Positions 1-9,076 of a stretch of DNA of 64,000 bases are shown here, piece by piece (within the stretch, counting starts at the first letter, position 1; every line of letters starts with the position of its first letter). The stretch comes from CATQHL01 sp965204655. Its GTDB lineage: Bacteria > Actinomycetota > Acidimicrobiia > Acidimicrobiales > CATQHL01. The DNA lies in NCBI GenBank assembly GCA_965204655.1, contig OZ241998.1:992001-1056000 (forward strand), in the 5' to 3' direction. A program made the translations under genes and the position numbers. A model generated the notes under the pieces. That model did no database searches. It saw nothing but the letters and a program-made list of their open reading frames with translations, and was not told where the DNA came from.

Positions 1-1078
1 TCAGGGGGGCGTCCCGGTAGTGGCGCTCCACGGAGTGTTCGGTGGTGTACCCGTAGCCGCCGTGGATGCGCATGGCGTCGGTGGCGATCTCATACGCCGC
101 CTCTGACGCGAACAACTTGGCCATGCCGGCCTCCAGGTCAATGCGCTCCCCCGCGTCGTAGCGGCGGGCAGCGTCGTAGGTCATCAACCGGGCGGCATGC
201 AGCTTTGTAGCCATCTCCGCCAGCATGAACCCGACCGCCTGGTGCTCAAAAATCGGCCTGCCGAAAGTTTCACGCTCCTGCGCGTAAGCCATTGAAGCGT
301 CCAAGGCTGCCTGCCCCACCCCTACCGCCCTAGCGGCGATGTTCACCCGACCGAGTTCCAGCGCTGAGAGGGCGTAACGCAGCCCCTGGCCTGTGCCCTC
401 CTCGCCGCCCAGCAGGTTGGCGTCCGGCACCCTGTGATCCGCATAAGACATCTCCACCGTCTCCAGCCCCTTGTAACCCAACTTGTCGATCCGCCGGCTG
501 ATGGTCAAACCCCCCGAACGCTCCCCGGGCGTCTTCTCCACCACGAAGCACGTGACTCGGTCGTCCGGGGTGCGCGCCAGCAGCATCACCAGGGAAGCCC
601 GCATCCCGTTCGTCACCCACATCTTCGTCCCGTTGATTACCCACTCCCCCCCGTCGGGGACGGCCCGGCAGCGGATGTTCTTTGTGTCGCTCCCGGCGTC
701 GGGCTCAGAAAGCGAAAAAGCCGCCCGGAAGGAGCCGTCCAGCATCCTCGGAAGAAACCTCTCCCGCTGCTCCGGGGTGCCGAACCGGCTGATCATCGCC
801 ACCGCCAACTTATGCGAATTGAGTATCCCGGCCAGCGACATCCAGCCCCGGGAGAGTTCTTCCACGATGCGGGCGTAGGTCACGGCGTCAAGCCCCAGAC
901 CGCCGTACTCAGTCGGGATGGTGGAGCCGAACAAGCCGAACTCGCACATCTGCTCAAACATGCCCTGCGGGAACTCATCCGCAAGCTCCAACTCACGGGA
1001 CTGCTCCAGGACGTCTTTGTCCACCCAGGCAGCCACGGCTGCCACTAGGTCGTCGGCGATTTCGGCGTCTACAGACAT
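1..1078 (-). CDS. Acyl-CoA dehydrogenase, C-terminus beyond window
   Basis: FAD-dependent acyl-CoA dehydrogenase, which oxidises an acyl-CoA to the enoyl-CoA in fatty-acid or related acid catabolism. I translated the minus strand by hand: it starts MSVDAEIADDLV at 1078 and stays open to base 1. Family hallmarks seen are PTEYGGLGLD in the N-terminal helical domain, the FSLSEPDAGSDT motif of the middle beta domain, an MWVTNG segment, and GRPIFEHQAVGFMLAEM plus MRIHGGYGYT near the C-terminus. About 359 of the usual ~380 residues are present, so only the last helices are missing. An upstream gene on the same strand ends 14 bases before the start, which suggests one transcript. Substrate chain length cannot be told. 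Confidence 0.93.
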   Translation of the reverse strand, partial: MSVDAEIADDLVAAVAAWVDKDVLEQSRELELADEFPQGMFEQMCEFGLFGSTIPTEYGGLGLDAVTYARIVEELSRGWMSLAGILNSHKLAVAMISRFGTPEQRERFLPRMLDGSFRAAFSLSEPDAGSDTKNIRCRAVPDGGEWVINGTKMWVTNGMRASLVMLLARTPDDRVTCFVVEKTPGERSGGLTISRRIDKLGYKGLETVEMSYADHRVPDANLLGGEEGTGQGLRYALSALELGRVNIAARAVGVGQAALDASMAYAQERETFGRPIFEHQAVGFMLAEMATKLHAARLMTYDAARRYDAGERIDLEAGMAKLFASEAAYEIATDAMRIHGGYGYTTEHSVERHYRDAPL

Positions 1079-1092
1079 ACCAACCACCCCTT

Positions 1093-1479
1093 CTACTGAT
1101 CAGCGGCTGCCAGACGGCTGCGCCACTCGCCCAGGTCGACGTAGTCCCGCACCTCAACGATGAGGCCGCTGACCAGATCGAACTCAAACACACCGTTGCA
1201 GCGCACCGCGTACTCCTCGCCGCCTATCCAGAAGCGGTCGATCCGCTCTGCCCACACCAACGCCCGCCCGTCTTTCTCCTCTCCGTAAGAGATGCTCTCC
1301 ACGTCCCAGCGGACTTTTTCGCAACGAGGCAGGATGCCTCCGAAGAGCTTAGCGATCTCAGCATGCCCTCTCGCCGGGGGGTGAGGCACGTTCTGCCAGG
1401 AGGCGTCGGGCGCCATGCAATCCAGGACAGTTTGCACGTCGGCGGTCTCCACGGCGCGGAGAAACTGCCGAAAGAGCAC
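1093..1479 (-). CDS. SnoaL/NTF2-like small protein
   Basis: A 128-residue protein of the SnoaL/limonene-epoxide-hydrolase-like cone fold. The pattern seen is an N-terminal helix (FLRAVETADVQTVLDCM), then a Trp-containing loop (DASWQNVPH), and beta strands ending GLIVEVRDYVDLGEW, typical of this fold. The start is GTG; an in-frame TAG lies 16 codons upstream with no other start codon between, so the length is well fixed. Members are enzymes (isomerases, cyclases, epoxide hydrolases) or ligand-binding proteins; the sequence does not decide which. It sits directly upstream of the acyl-CoA dehydrogenase gene on the same strand, so a role in the same catabolic step is plausible. Confidence 0.7.
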   Translation of the reverse strand: MLFRQFLRAVETADVQTVLDCMAPDASWQNVPHPPARGHAEIAKLFGGILPRCEKVRWDVESISYGEEKDGRALVWAERIDRFWIGGEEYAVRCNGVFEFDLVSGLIVEVRDYVDLGEWRSRLAAADQ

Positions 1480-1559
1480 CCTCGTGCTTTCGAGTGATGA
1501 AGCAGCCTCCGAAACGATGGAGCGATACTACCCCGCTTGGACATGACCTGCTTCGACGG

Positions 1560-1810
1560 GCGGACGGGCGGACGCCGGGGCACCGGGCGGGCGGACACCG
1601 GGCGAGGCGGACGGGACAACGCGCGGACGGCGGGCGAGGCGGACGGGACACCGGACACCGGGCGAGGCGGACGGGACAACGCGCGGACGGCGGGCGAGGC
1701 GGACGGGACAACGCGCGGACGGCGGGCGGGACAACGGACACCGGGCGGGCGGGACGACGGGCGGACACCGGGCGAGGCGACGGGACACCGGGCGACGACG
1801 GGCGGGCGGG
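1560..1810. repeat. GC-rich minisatellite, ~60-bp period
   Basis: Between the SnoaL-like gene and the oxidoreductase gene the DNA is built from variants of GGACACCGGGCGAGGCGG and GGGACAACGCGCGGACGG. Blocks ending near 1620, 1680 and 1740 align at a 60-bp spacing, with extra partial copies to about 1810. Several open frames cross it on both strands only because it is almost stop-free; none has a plausible protein composition. Confidence 0.8.
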
Positions 1811-1955
1811 CGGGACGACGGATGCCGTCTAGACGAACGGCGCCAGCCGAACGACGCCGTCTAGGCGGACGCTCCGGCGGCTTCTTGTGAGCGTTTCCCG
1901 CAGGAAAGCACTCCCCGCCGCTCCTCAAAGTTATGATTCCGGTGATGGAGCAACC

Positions 1956-4900
1956 ATGACCAGCACCGCCATCGAGACCACCTCCCGCCCTTACAGCCTC
2001 AGCGACCGCTACGAGAGCAGCCGCGGCACCGTCTTCCTCTCAGGGCTGCAGGCATTAGGGCGACTCCCCCTCGACCAGTTGCGCGCTGATCGAGAGCAGG
2101 GGCGGCGCACCGCCGCCTTCGCCAGCGGCTACCCCGGATCTCCCCTCGCCACCCTAGACAAGGAGTTCGCCAGGATCGCCAAACTAGCGCAAGCCTCTGA
2201 ACTGAAATTCGTCCATCAACCAGGTCAGAACGAGGAACTCGCAGCCGCCGCCCTCGCCGGAACTCAAGTGGCCGTCAACCTGCAAGGCTGCCTCCACGAG
2301 GGAATTCTGGGCTTCTGGTACGGGAAAGCGCCGGGCTTGGATCGAGCCAAGGACTCGCTGCGGCACGGAGTGATGACAGGCTCCTCCCCCCTGGGCGGAG
2401 CCGTTCTGCTGGTCGGAGACGACCCTCAGGCGAAATCGTCCACGATCCCGAGTTCGTCCGTGGGGGGTCTCGTCGACCTGCACGTGCCGTTCCTCACGCC
2501 GGGCAGCGTCGGAGAGGTGCTGGAGTTGGGACGGCACGCCATCGCCCTCTCACGCTCCACCGGAACTTGGACGGCGCTGAGGATCGTCAATGCGGTGGCC
2601 GACGGGACGGAGGCGGTGGATCTGTCGCCTCTGGAGAAGCCGCCCATCCTGCCCGGCCCCTACGCCCACCTCCCGAACGCCGACCTCATGCCCCCGGTCT
2701 GCAGCGACATAGAGGTCGAACTCTTAGAGAACCGCCTGGAGTTGGCTCGCGACTACAACGGACTGAACCGCCTGAACCGCATCACAATCAACCCGCCCGG
2801 GGCGCGTCTGGCCATATTGGCGGCAGGGAACTGCTACTTGGAAATGCTCGAGACCCTGAGCATTCTGGGTTTCCCCACCTACAAGAAGATCGCCGAGGCT
2901 GGAATACGGGTCGCCAAGGTCTCCATGCCGTACCCGATGCACGCGGAGTTCGCCCGAGAGGTCGGCAGAGGCGTAGAGGAACTCATCGTGGTGGAAGACA
3001 AGGACCCCTTCATCGAGCTCTTCGTGAAGGATGCCCTCTATCCTCTGGCCGACAGGCCGAGGGTTGTGGGCAAGCGAGATCAAAGCGGACGCTTCTTGTT
3101 TCCCAACACCGGTCTGCTCGACGCCGACGCAATCATCTCACCGCTTCGTTCACGGCTCGCCGCACTGATCGGCGAAGACCGGCTTGCGCCTCCCCCCGTC
3201 GGCGAACGCCGCACAATCCAGGTTTCCGCCAAACGTACGCCCTACTTCTGCTCGGGCTGCCCGCACAACTCCAGCACGAAAGTGCCGGAAGATTCTCTGG
3301 TGGGCATGGGCATCGGCTGTCACGGAATGATCGCCCTCATGGAACCTGAACGGGTCGGCGAGTTGTTCGGCATCGGAGCCATGGGGATGGAAGGGGCGAT
3401 CTGGATAGGCGCTTCCCCCTTCCTAGAGCGCGACCACGCCATCCAGAATCTGGGCGACGGCACCTACACCCACTCAGGCCAGTTGAGCTTGCAGTTCGCC
3501 GTGGCGTCGGGGGTTAACGTGACCTTCAAGATCCTCTACAACGGGACGGTCGCCATGACCGGCGGACAGGACCCCACCGGCTTGGCAGGAGTCGCCGAGC
3601 TAGCGAGGATACTGCTGCTCCAAGGCGTGAGAAAAGTGATTATCACGACCGACGACCGCCGCCGCTACAGGTGGGTGAAATTTCCTCGGGGCGTCAAGGT
3701 TTGGGACAGGGAGCGGATGATCGAAGCCCAGGAACTCCTCAAGTCCATTAAGGGCGTGACAGTCCTCATACACGAGCAATACTGCTCCGCCGAACTTCGA
3801 CGCAAGCGCAAGCGCGGACAGCACCCCACCCCCTCGGAGCGGATCATCATCAACGAGCGGGTCTGCGAAGGATGCGGAGACTGCGGTGACGTGAGCAACT
3901 GCCTGTCGCTGCAGCCCGTAGACACGGAGTTCGGACGCAAGACCAAGGTCGATCAGACCTCCTGCAACTTCGACTACTCCTGCCTGAGGGGGGACTGCCC
4001 CTCCTTCGCCAGCGTGAAACCAGCGGGGAGGCTGGCCAAGAAATTCTCCGGAGTATCCGGACTGGCGGGGCTGGCGGGGCGGTCGGGGCGGTCGGGCGGC
4101 AAGGCCGCAAGCAGGCGGCGGGGGTCGGCGTCCCCGGCCTCCGCCTCATCCTCCTCCACCCCGCAGGCACGCCTGAAGCCGCCGAGCGAACTGCCAGAGC
4201 CGCACCTCGTGGTGACGCCCGACGACACCAGCGTCCGGATGCCTGGCATCGGAGGCACTGGGGTGGTGACAGCCTCTCACATACTCGGCACCGCCGCCAT
4301 GCTCAGCGGAAAGTCGGTGCTCGGTCTAGACCAGACCGGTCTCTCGCAGAAGGCCGGGCCGGTGGTCAGCGACATGCGCATCTTCGGCAAGGACAAGCTC
4401 GTCTCCAACAAAGCCGCCGAAGGAACAGTCGACCTCTACCTGGTCTTCGACCTGCTCACCGCCGCCGCTCCGTCCCCTCTCTCGGGAACCTCAGCGGATC
4501 GGACCCTCGTGGTCGCTTCCACCACCCCCACCAGCACAGGGACCATGGTGAGCGACCCAGAACAGGACTACCCCGACGTAGAAGAGCTGCAAAACGCCGT
4601 GAATTCCCGAACGCGAACCGCCGAAAACCTCTGGGTGGACGCCGGCGCCATCACCCGCGGGCTCTTCGGAAACACCGCCAGCGCCAACATTTTCCTGATG
4701 GGGGCGGCCTTCCAGTCGGGAGCGCTGCCGATGTCGGCTTCGTCGCTGGAGACGGCCATAGACCTCAACGGCGTCGCCGTCCAGCAGAACATAGACGCCT
4801 TTCGCTGGGGACGTCAGTGGGTGCTCGACGCAGAGGGTGTGGAAGCCGCCGCCCAAGTCCCCTTGGAAGCAGGCGGAGCGCAAACCCCGCCGCTTTCGCC

Positions 4901-5609
4901 CGACCTTGAGCGTCTGCTGAAGCCGCTGGCAGAGCGGACGGGGCTCGGGGATCTCCTGCGGAGGCTAGCCGAAGACCTCACCGACTACCAGTCGGAGAGA
5001 TTGGCAGCCGAACACCTGGAGTTCGTCGCTAAGACGGCTGACGCCGAAGCCTCCCTGGAGCGTCACGGCTGGCTGCTCACTGAGGCCGTGGCGCGCAACC
5101 TGCACAAGCTCTACGCCTACAAGGACGAATACGAGGTGGCCCGCCTGCTGCTCGACCCCGCAGCCACCGATGCGGCGGAGGCCGTCGCCGGGCCGGGCGC
5201 TCAAGTCATCTGGCACCTGCATCCCCCGCTGCTTCGGGCGATGGGCGTCTCGCGCAAGCTGAAGATGGGGCGCTGGGCGCGTCCGCTGCTTGCGGCGCTG
5301 CGCCGCGGCAAGCGCCTGCGCGGCAGCGCCTTCGACGTCTTCGGATACACCTCTCTGCGACGCCTGGAACGTCGTCTGCCCGGGGAATACTGCGAGGCCT
5401 TGACGAAGGTGCTCGACGCACTAGACGACACCAACCACGACGAAGCAGTGGCTATAGCCGTCTTGCCGCAGGGGGTTCGCGGCTACGAGCACCTCAAGGT
5501 GCGCTCTGCTGCCGAGTACAGGGCGGAACTCAACAGGCGCCTAGCAAAGTTCACAGGAACGTCGTCCGAAGAAGCAGAGCACGCAGAGCCGGCGCTTTTG
5601 AGCGCATAG
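1956..5609 (+). CDS. Indolepyruvate:ferredoxin oxidoreductase, fused subunits
   Basis: Thiamine-diphosphate enzyme that oxidatively decarboxylates aryl-pyruvates to aryl-acyl-CoA and reduces ferredoxin. About 1217 residues in the aerobic fused layout. The N-terminal part has SGYPGSPL and GDDPQAKSSTIPSSS; the thiamine-binding part (about 430-550) has FCSGCPHNSST, GIGCHGM and GGQDPTG. A cysteine cluster (CEGCGDCGDVSNC, then CLRGDCPSF, about 635-690) fits an [4Fe-4S] site. A Ser/Gly/Ala-rich linker follows, then the gamma domain (MPGIGGTGVV, GLSQKAGPVVSDMRI, about 760-950) and a C-terminal tail. I place the start at 1956 because GGAG lies 7 bases upstream; the frame is open from 1887, adding 23 unlikely residues. 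Confidence 0.93.
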   Translation: MTSTAIETTSRPYSLSDRYESSRGTVFLSGLQALGRLPLDQLRADREQGRRTAAFASGYPGSPLATLDKEFARIAKLAQASELKFVHQPGQNEELAAAALAGTQVAVNLQGCLHEGILGFWYGKAPGLDRAKDSLRHGVMTGSSPLGGAVLLVGDDPQAKSSTIPSSSVGGLVDLHVPFLTPGSVGEVLELGRHAIALSRSTGTWTALRIVNAVADGTEAVDLSPLEKPPILPGPYAHLPNADLMPPVCSDIEVELLENRLELARDYNGLNRLNRITINPPGARLAILAAGNCYLEMLETLSILGFPTYKKIAEAGIRVAKVSMPYPMHAEFAREVGRGVEELIVVEDKDPFIELFVKDALYPLADRPRVVGKRDQSGRFLFPNTGLLDADAIISPLRSRLAALIGEDRLAPPPVGERRTIQVSAKRTPYFCSGCPHNSSTKVPEDSLVGMGIGCHGMIALMEPERVGELFGIGAMGMEGAIWIGASPFLERDHAIQNLGDGTYTHSGQLSLQFAVASGVNVTFKILYNGTVAMTGGQDPTGLAGVAELARILLLQGVRKVIITTDDRRRYRWVKFPRGVKVWDRERMIEAQELLKSIKGVTVLIHEQYCSAELRRKRKRGQHPTPSERIIINERVCEGCGDCGDVSNCLSLQPVDTEFGRKTKVDQTSCNFDYSCLRGDCPSFASVKPAGRLAKKFSGVSGLAGLAGRSGRSGGKAASRRRGSASPASASSSSTPQARLKPPSELPEPHLVVTPDDTSVRMPGIGGTGVVTASHILGTAAMLSGKSVLGLDQTGLSQKAGPVVSDMRIFGKDKLVSNKAAEGTVDLYLVFDLLTAAAPSPLSGTSADRTLVVASTTPTSTGTMVSDPEQDYPDVEELQNAVNSRTRTAENLWVDAGAITRGLFGNTASANIFLMGAAFQSGALPMSASSLETAIDLNGVAVQQNIDAFRWGRQWVLDAEGVEAAAQVPLEAGGAQTPPLSPDLERLLKPLAERTGLGDLLRRLAEDLTDYQSERLAAEHLEFVAKTADAEASLERHGWLLTEAVARNLHKLYAYKDEYEVARLLLDPAATDAAEAVAGPGAQVIWHLHPPLLRAMGVSRKLKMGRWARPLLAALRRGKRLRGSAFDVFGYTSLRRLERRLPGEYCEALTKVLDALDDTNHDEAVAIAVLPQGVRGYEHLKVRSAAEYRAELNRRLAKFTGTSSEEAEHAEPALLSA

Positions 5610-5612
5610 CGC

Positions 5613-7442
5613 ATGAGGTACAGCGCAACTGGCTCTGCTTCAGACGCGCCCGGGCGCCCGCCGCTACGTCGAGCCGGCGTCGGTGCCGGCGGCGCAGGCG
5701 GCACAGCCTCAGCGGCCGCTGTCGCTTCCGCTGCTGTATTAGCCGCAGTCGCCGGACTGCTGGCCTCCTGCTCTGCCTCCCCGGAAGGGACGCCCGTCGC
5801 CGAGCCGGGCAGCGAGAAAGTCCTGAGCATCCGGTTCTGGCAGGCTCCGGCGTTCGCTAACCCCTACCTGAGCGACGGCTGGAAGGAAGTAGATGCGGGC
5901 GCCGTCACCCTTGAACCGCTGGCAAAATACGACCCCGACGGCAACCTCATTCCCAGCCTGGCCGAGGAAATCCCCACGATCCAAAACGGCGGTGTCAAAC
6001 CGGATCTCACGGGCATCACCTGGCGCTTGAAAGACGACCTGCGCTGGTCGGACGGGAGCGAGATGACGGCCGAGGACGTCGTCTTTACCTGGCGCTACTG
6101 CACCGACGAAGCCGCAGCTTGCGTGAACCACGAACGCTTCGCCGACGTCGCCTCCGTCTCCGCCCGCGACGACCGCACGGTTGACATCACCTTCAAGCAC
6201 CCCACCACCTACCCTTACACCCCCTTCGTCGGCTCCAGCCTTTCAATACTCAGCCGCATTCAGTTCGCCGACTGCGTGGGCGCAGCCGCCGTATCGTGCG
6301 AAGCCGACAACAACGCCCCTCTCGGCACTGGGCCGTACCGCATAGTCGAATTCGTCCCTTACGAAAGCGTCGTCTACGAACCCAACCCTCACCACCACGG
6401 CGAGACGCCGTACTTCGACCGCGTAGTCCTCAGCGGAGGCGGCAGCGCCGACGAAGCAGCCCGCGCAGTTTTGATTGAAGGCACGACCGACTACGCCTGG
6501 AACCCTCAGATCCAGCCCGATGCTCTGCGCGAGATGGAAGCGGCGGGGAAGGGCAGCGTGAAGGCCGCCTTCGCCAGTTACGTAGAACGCCTCTACGTCA
6601 ACCAGACCAACCCCGACCCGGCGCTTGGCAGCGACCGCTCCGAATACCTCGGGGGCGCCAACCCGCACCCGTTCCTGACCTTCACGCCGATACCCCAGGC
6701 GATGTCAATGGCCATAGACCGACAGATGCTGTCGGAACGCCTCTATGGCTTCGCCGGCCAGCCGACCTGCAGCCTGGTCACAGCCCCGGCGAACTATGTC
6801 TCAACGGCCAACGACGGCTGTCTCTCCCAGGACATTGAAGGCGCCAACCGCCTGCTCGACGACAACGGGGTGCTTGATACCGACGGAGACGGCGTCCGGG
6901 AGCACGAAGGGGCGCCGCTGCGACTCACTTTCCTGACGTCCACCAACGAAGTCCGCCAGGAGACGCAGCGCCTCCTAAAGGGCTGGTGGAGCGAAATCGG
7001 GATAGAGACGGAGTTGATCGACTACGACAGCGGAGTGTTTTTCGGCGGCGACAGGTCTGGGGAAGACGGGCCGTCGTTCGTGCGCTTCTTCGGCGACGTG
7101 CTGATGTTCACCGACGCCACCGGAATCGACCCTCAACAGGCGCTTGGGGAGGGTCTCTGCATCAACATCCCCACCCGCCAAAACGGCTGGTCGGGCAGGA
7201 ACTACGCCCGTTTCTGCAACGCCGAATACGACACGACGTTTGCCCGGCTGGAGCAGACCTCCGACCCCAGCGGGCGGGAGGAGCTAGTGAGGCAACTGAA
7301 CGACATGATCGTGCAGAACTACTACTTGATTCCTCTGGTGAGGAGGGGTTCTGTGTCTGCCAACCTCAACACCCTCCTAGGCGTGAGGGCGAACGCCTGG
7401 GACAGTGCACTCTGGAACATCGGCGAGTGGCGGCGAGGCTAA
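5613..7442 (+). CDS. Oligopeptide-type ABC substrate-binding lipoprotein
   Basis: Family-5 solute-binding protein (OppA/DppA type), 609 residues, expected to capture peptides or similar solutes outside the membrane. The long N-terminus ends in a hydrophobic stretch and the lipobox LLASC (cysteine near residue 53), so it should be lipid-anchored. Family features are LEPLAKYDPDGNLIPSLAEE, TWRLKDDLRWSDGSEMTAEDVVFTW and a C-terminal LIPLVRRGSVSAN. The ATG lies 3 bases after the oxidoreductase stop, so the two are probably translated together. No permease or ATPase genes follow; the next genes run in the opposite direction, so its transporter partner must be elsewhere. Confidence 0.88.
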   Translation: MRYSATGSASDAPGRPPLRRAGVGAGGAGGTASAAAVASAAVLAAVAGLLASCSASPEGTPVAEPGSEKVLSIRFWQAPAFANPYLSDGWKEVDAGAVTLEPLAKYDPDGNLIPSLAEEIPTIQNGGVKPDLTGITWRLKDDLRWSDGSEMTAEDVVFTWRYCTDEAAACVNHERFADVASVSARDDRTVDITFKHPTTYPYTPFVGSSLSILSRIQFADCVGAAAVSCEADNNAPLGTGPYRIVEFVPYESVVYEPNPHHHGETPYFDRVVLSGGGSADEAARAVLIEGTTDYAWNPQIQPDALREMEAAGKGSVKAAFASYVERLYVNQTNPDPALGSDRSEYLGGANPHPFLTFTPIPQAMSMAIDRQMLSERLYGFAGQPTCSLVTAPANYVSTANDGCLSQDIEGANRLLDDNGVLDTDGDGVREHEGAPLRLTFLTSTNEVRQETQRLLKGWWSEIGIETELIDYDSGVFFGGDRSGEDGPSFVRFFGDVLMFTDATGIDPQQALGEGLCINIPTRQNGWSGRNYARFCNAEYDTTFARLEQTSDPSGREELVRQLNDMIVQNYYLIPLVRRGSVSANLNTLLGVRANAWDSALWNIGEWRRG

Positions 7443-7525
7443 CCGCCGCTGTCGCCGACGGGCGGCCTTCCCGATCTGCGGCAACTGGCTAGAAGCAACC
7501 GAGCGCAGGGCCCGGCTTAGGTCAA

Positions 7526-8263
7526 CTAGCTCGCCGATCCGACGGATTCCAGCGATTCCACACCCAGGTAGCGACGCTGGGCGGAGGTATCGCTGAGCAA
7601 CTCCGATGCAGTCATCTCCGTTTCAATGCCCCCCGAGACCATGATGAGTTGACGCTCCGAGACGGCGGTGGCTACGCCCAGATTCTGCTCCACCAACAAC
7701 ACGGAAATACCCTCCCTTGCCAAGCGGCGGCAGGTCTCTATAAGTTGCTCCACGATGCGCGGAGCAAGCCCCTCTGAAGGTTCGTCCATAATCAGCAAAT
7801 CGGCGTTAAGCAACAGCGCCCGGCCAATGGCCAGCATCTGCTGTTCCCCGCCAGAGAGCTTGGTGGCCCCTAAGTTTTTGCGCTCGGCTAGCCGTGGAAA
7901 AAGTTCGTAGACCGCCTCAAGCGTCCAACGCTGCTTCCGAGCACTTCGTGCGAGCATCGCTAGGTGCTCCTGCACCTTGAGCGACTGGAACAATCTCCTG
8001 CCCTGAGGCACATACCCAATCCCCAATGCGGCTATGCGGTAAGGGGGCATCCCTCTGAGTTCCCTTCCCTTGAAACGAACTGATCCCCCCGTAGCTGGCA
8101 GCAACCCAAGAATCGTGTTGCAAAGCGTCGTCTTGCCCATGCCGTTGCGCCCCACTAGGGACACCGCCTCAGCTTTCCCAACTGTCAAGTCGACCCCGTG
8201 AAGAACTTGTGCTGATCCGTAACCCGCATCTAGGCCGCGGGTCTCTAACAGACCCTCAGACAT
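7526..8263 (-). CDS. livF: Branched-chain amino acid-type ABC ATPase LivF
   Basis: Second ATPase of a hydrophobic amino acid-type importer, 245 residues. Walker A is GRNGMGKTTL, the signature is LSGGEQQ, and the Walker B region is DLLIMDEPSEGLAP, a typical LivF form. I start at ATG 8263 (MSEGLLETRG); the frame is open upstream to 8320, but that part overlaps the livG coding end. The ATG overlaps the last 8 bases of livG, so the two ATPases are probably made in equal amounts by coupled translation. Last gene of the transporter operon, ending 83 bases from the convergent binding-protein gene. Confidence 0.92.
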   Translation of the reverse strand: MSEGLLETRGLDAGYGSAQVLHGVDLTVGKAEAVSLVGRNGMGKTTLCNTILGLLPATGGSVRFKGRELRGMPPYRIAALGIGYVPQGRRLFQSLKVQEHLAMLARSARKQRWTLEAVYELFPRLAERKNLGATKLSGGEQQMLAIGRALLLNADLLIMDEPSEGLAPRIVEQLIETCRRLAREGISVLLVEQNLGVATAVSERQLIMVSGGIETEMTASELLSDTSAQRRYLGVESLESVGSAS

Positions 8264-9038
8264 GCGCTGACACCTTCCCGAGGTAGATGTCGTGCACGTG
8301 GGTGTTGGCACGAATCTCATCGGGGGTTCCCTCCACGATCTTCACGCCGTCAAACATAACCACTACACGCTCAGCCACATTCAGAGCTACTTCCATGTCG
8401 TGGTCAATAAGCAGCAAGGTGATATCGCGGGGCAGGCTAAGCAGCAGTTCCGTGAGTTTCTCGCGTTCCCCTCGCGAAAGCCCCGAAGCCGGCTCGTCGA
8501 GCAACATCAGTCTGGGGTTAGTCACGCTGGCGATCCCCAGTTCGAGTTGGCGCTGCTCTCCGTGCGAAAGATCGGAGGTGAGCACGTCTAGACGCTCCCC
8601 AAGCCACACCTTCTCCGCAGCAGCGCGTGCCAACCGCATGTACTTGGCGTCGCGGGAAGTCATGGCAAGGCGGAAGTGGTTCCCTTCCTTCCCAAGGATC
8701 GCCAGGTAGAGGTTCTCCTCCACGGTAAGCCCCCCAAAAAGACGAGAACGCTGATAGGTGCGCGACATCCCCATCTCGGGACGGCGACGCGCTGAAAGCT
8801 TCTCCACCCTCAACCCCTCCACCTCCACGGTGCCTTCGGTGGGCTGGAGGTCTCCCGCAATCACGTTGAACAGGGTGGTCTTGCCAGCCCCGTTCGGCCC
8901 CAGGATTACAAGGCGCTCGCCCTGAGCAACGTCTAGATCTACGTCGCTCAGGGCGCGGACACCGCCGAAGTTCATGCTCACGCCAGCTAGACGCAGAACG
9001 GCTTGAGCGTCTGCAGCAGTTTGCGCTGTGGCTGGCAT
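8256..9038 (-). CDS. livG: Branched-chain amino acid-type ABC ATPase LivG
   Basis: First ATPase of the importer, 260 residues. Walker A GPNGAGKTTLFNVI, signature LSHGEQRQLELGIA and Walker B LMLLDEPASGLSRGE are all present, as is the LivG-type insert GMSRTYQRSRLFGGLTVEENL. The serine-histidine-glycine signature (LSHGE rather than LSGGQ) is usual in LivG and urea-importer UrtD. The gene follows the binding-protein gene on the same strand after 38 bases and overlaps livF. Confidence 0.92.
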   Translation of the reverse strand: MPATAQTAADAQAVLRLAGVSMNFGGVRALSDVDLDVAQGERLVILGPNGAGKTTLFNVIAGDLQPTEGTVEVEGLRVEKLSARRRPEMGMSRTYQRSRLFGGLTVEENLYLAILGKEGNHFRLAMTSRDAKYMRLARAAAEKVWLGERLDVLTSDLSHGEQRQLELGIASVTNPRLMLLDEPASGLSRGEREKLTELLLSLPRDITLLLIDHDMEVALNVAERVVVMFDGVKIVEGTPDEIRANTHVHDIYLGKVSAHV

Positions 9039-9076
9039 TACTCGGCGGTGTCTACTTGCCTTTGGTCTGAATTCGA

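Noticed and set aside
1224..1928. Several long Pro/Arg- or Gly/Arg-rich frames across the minisatellite
   Set aside because: They exist only because the GC repeat lacks stops in most frames, and their composition is that of translated repeat.
2567..3349. 260-codon plus-strand frame inside the oxidoreductase gene
   Set aside because: Shadow frame of a clearly conserved enzyme; Arg/Pro-rich with no family motif.
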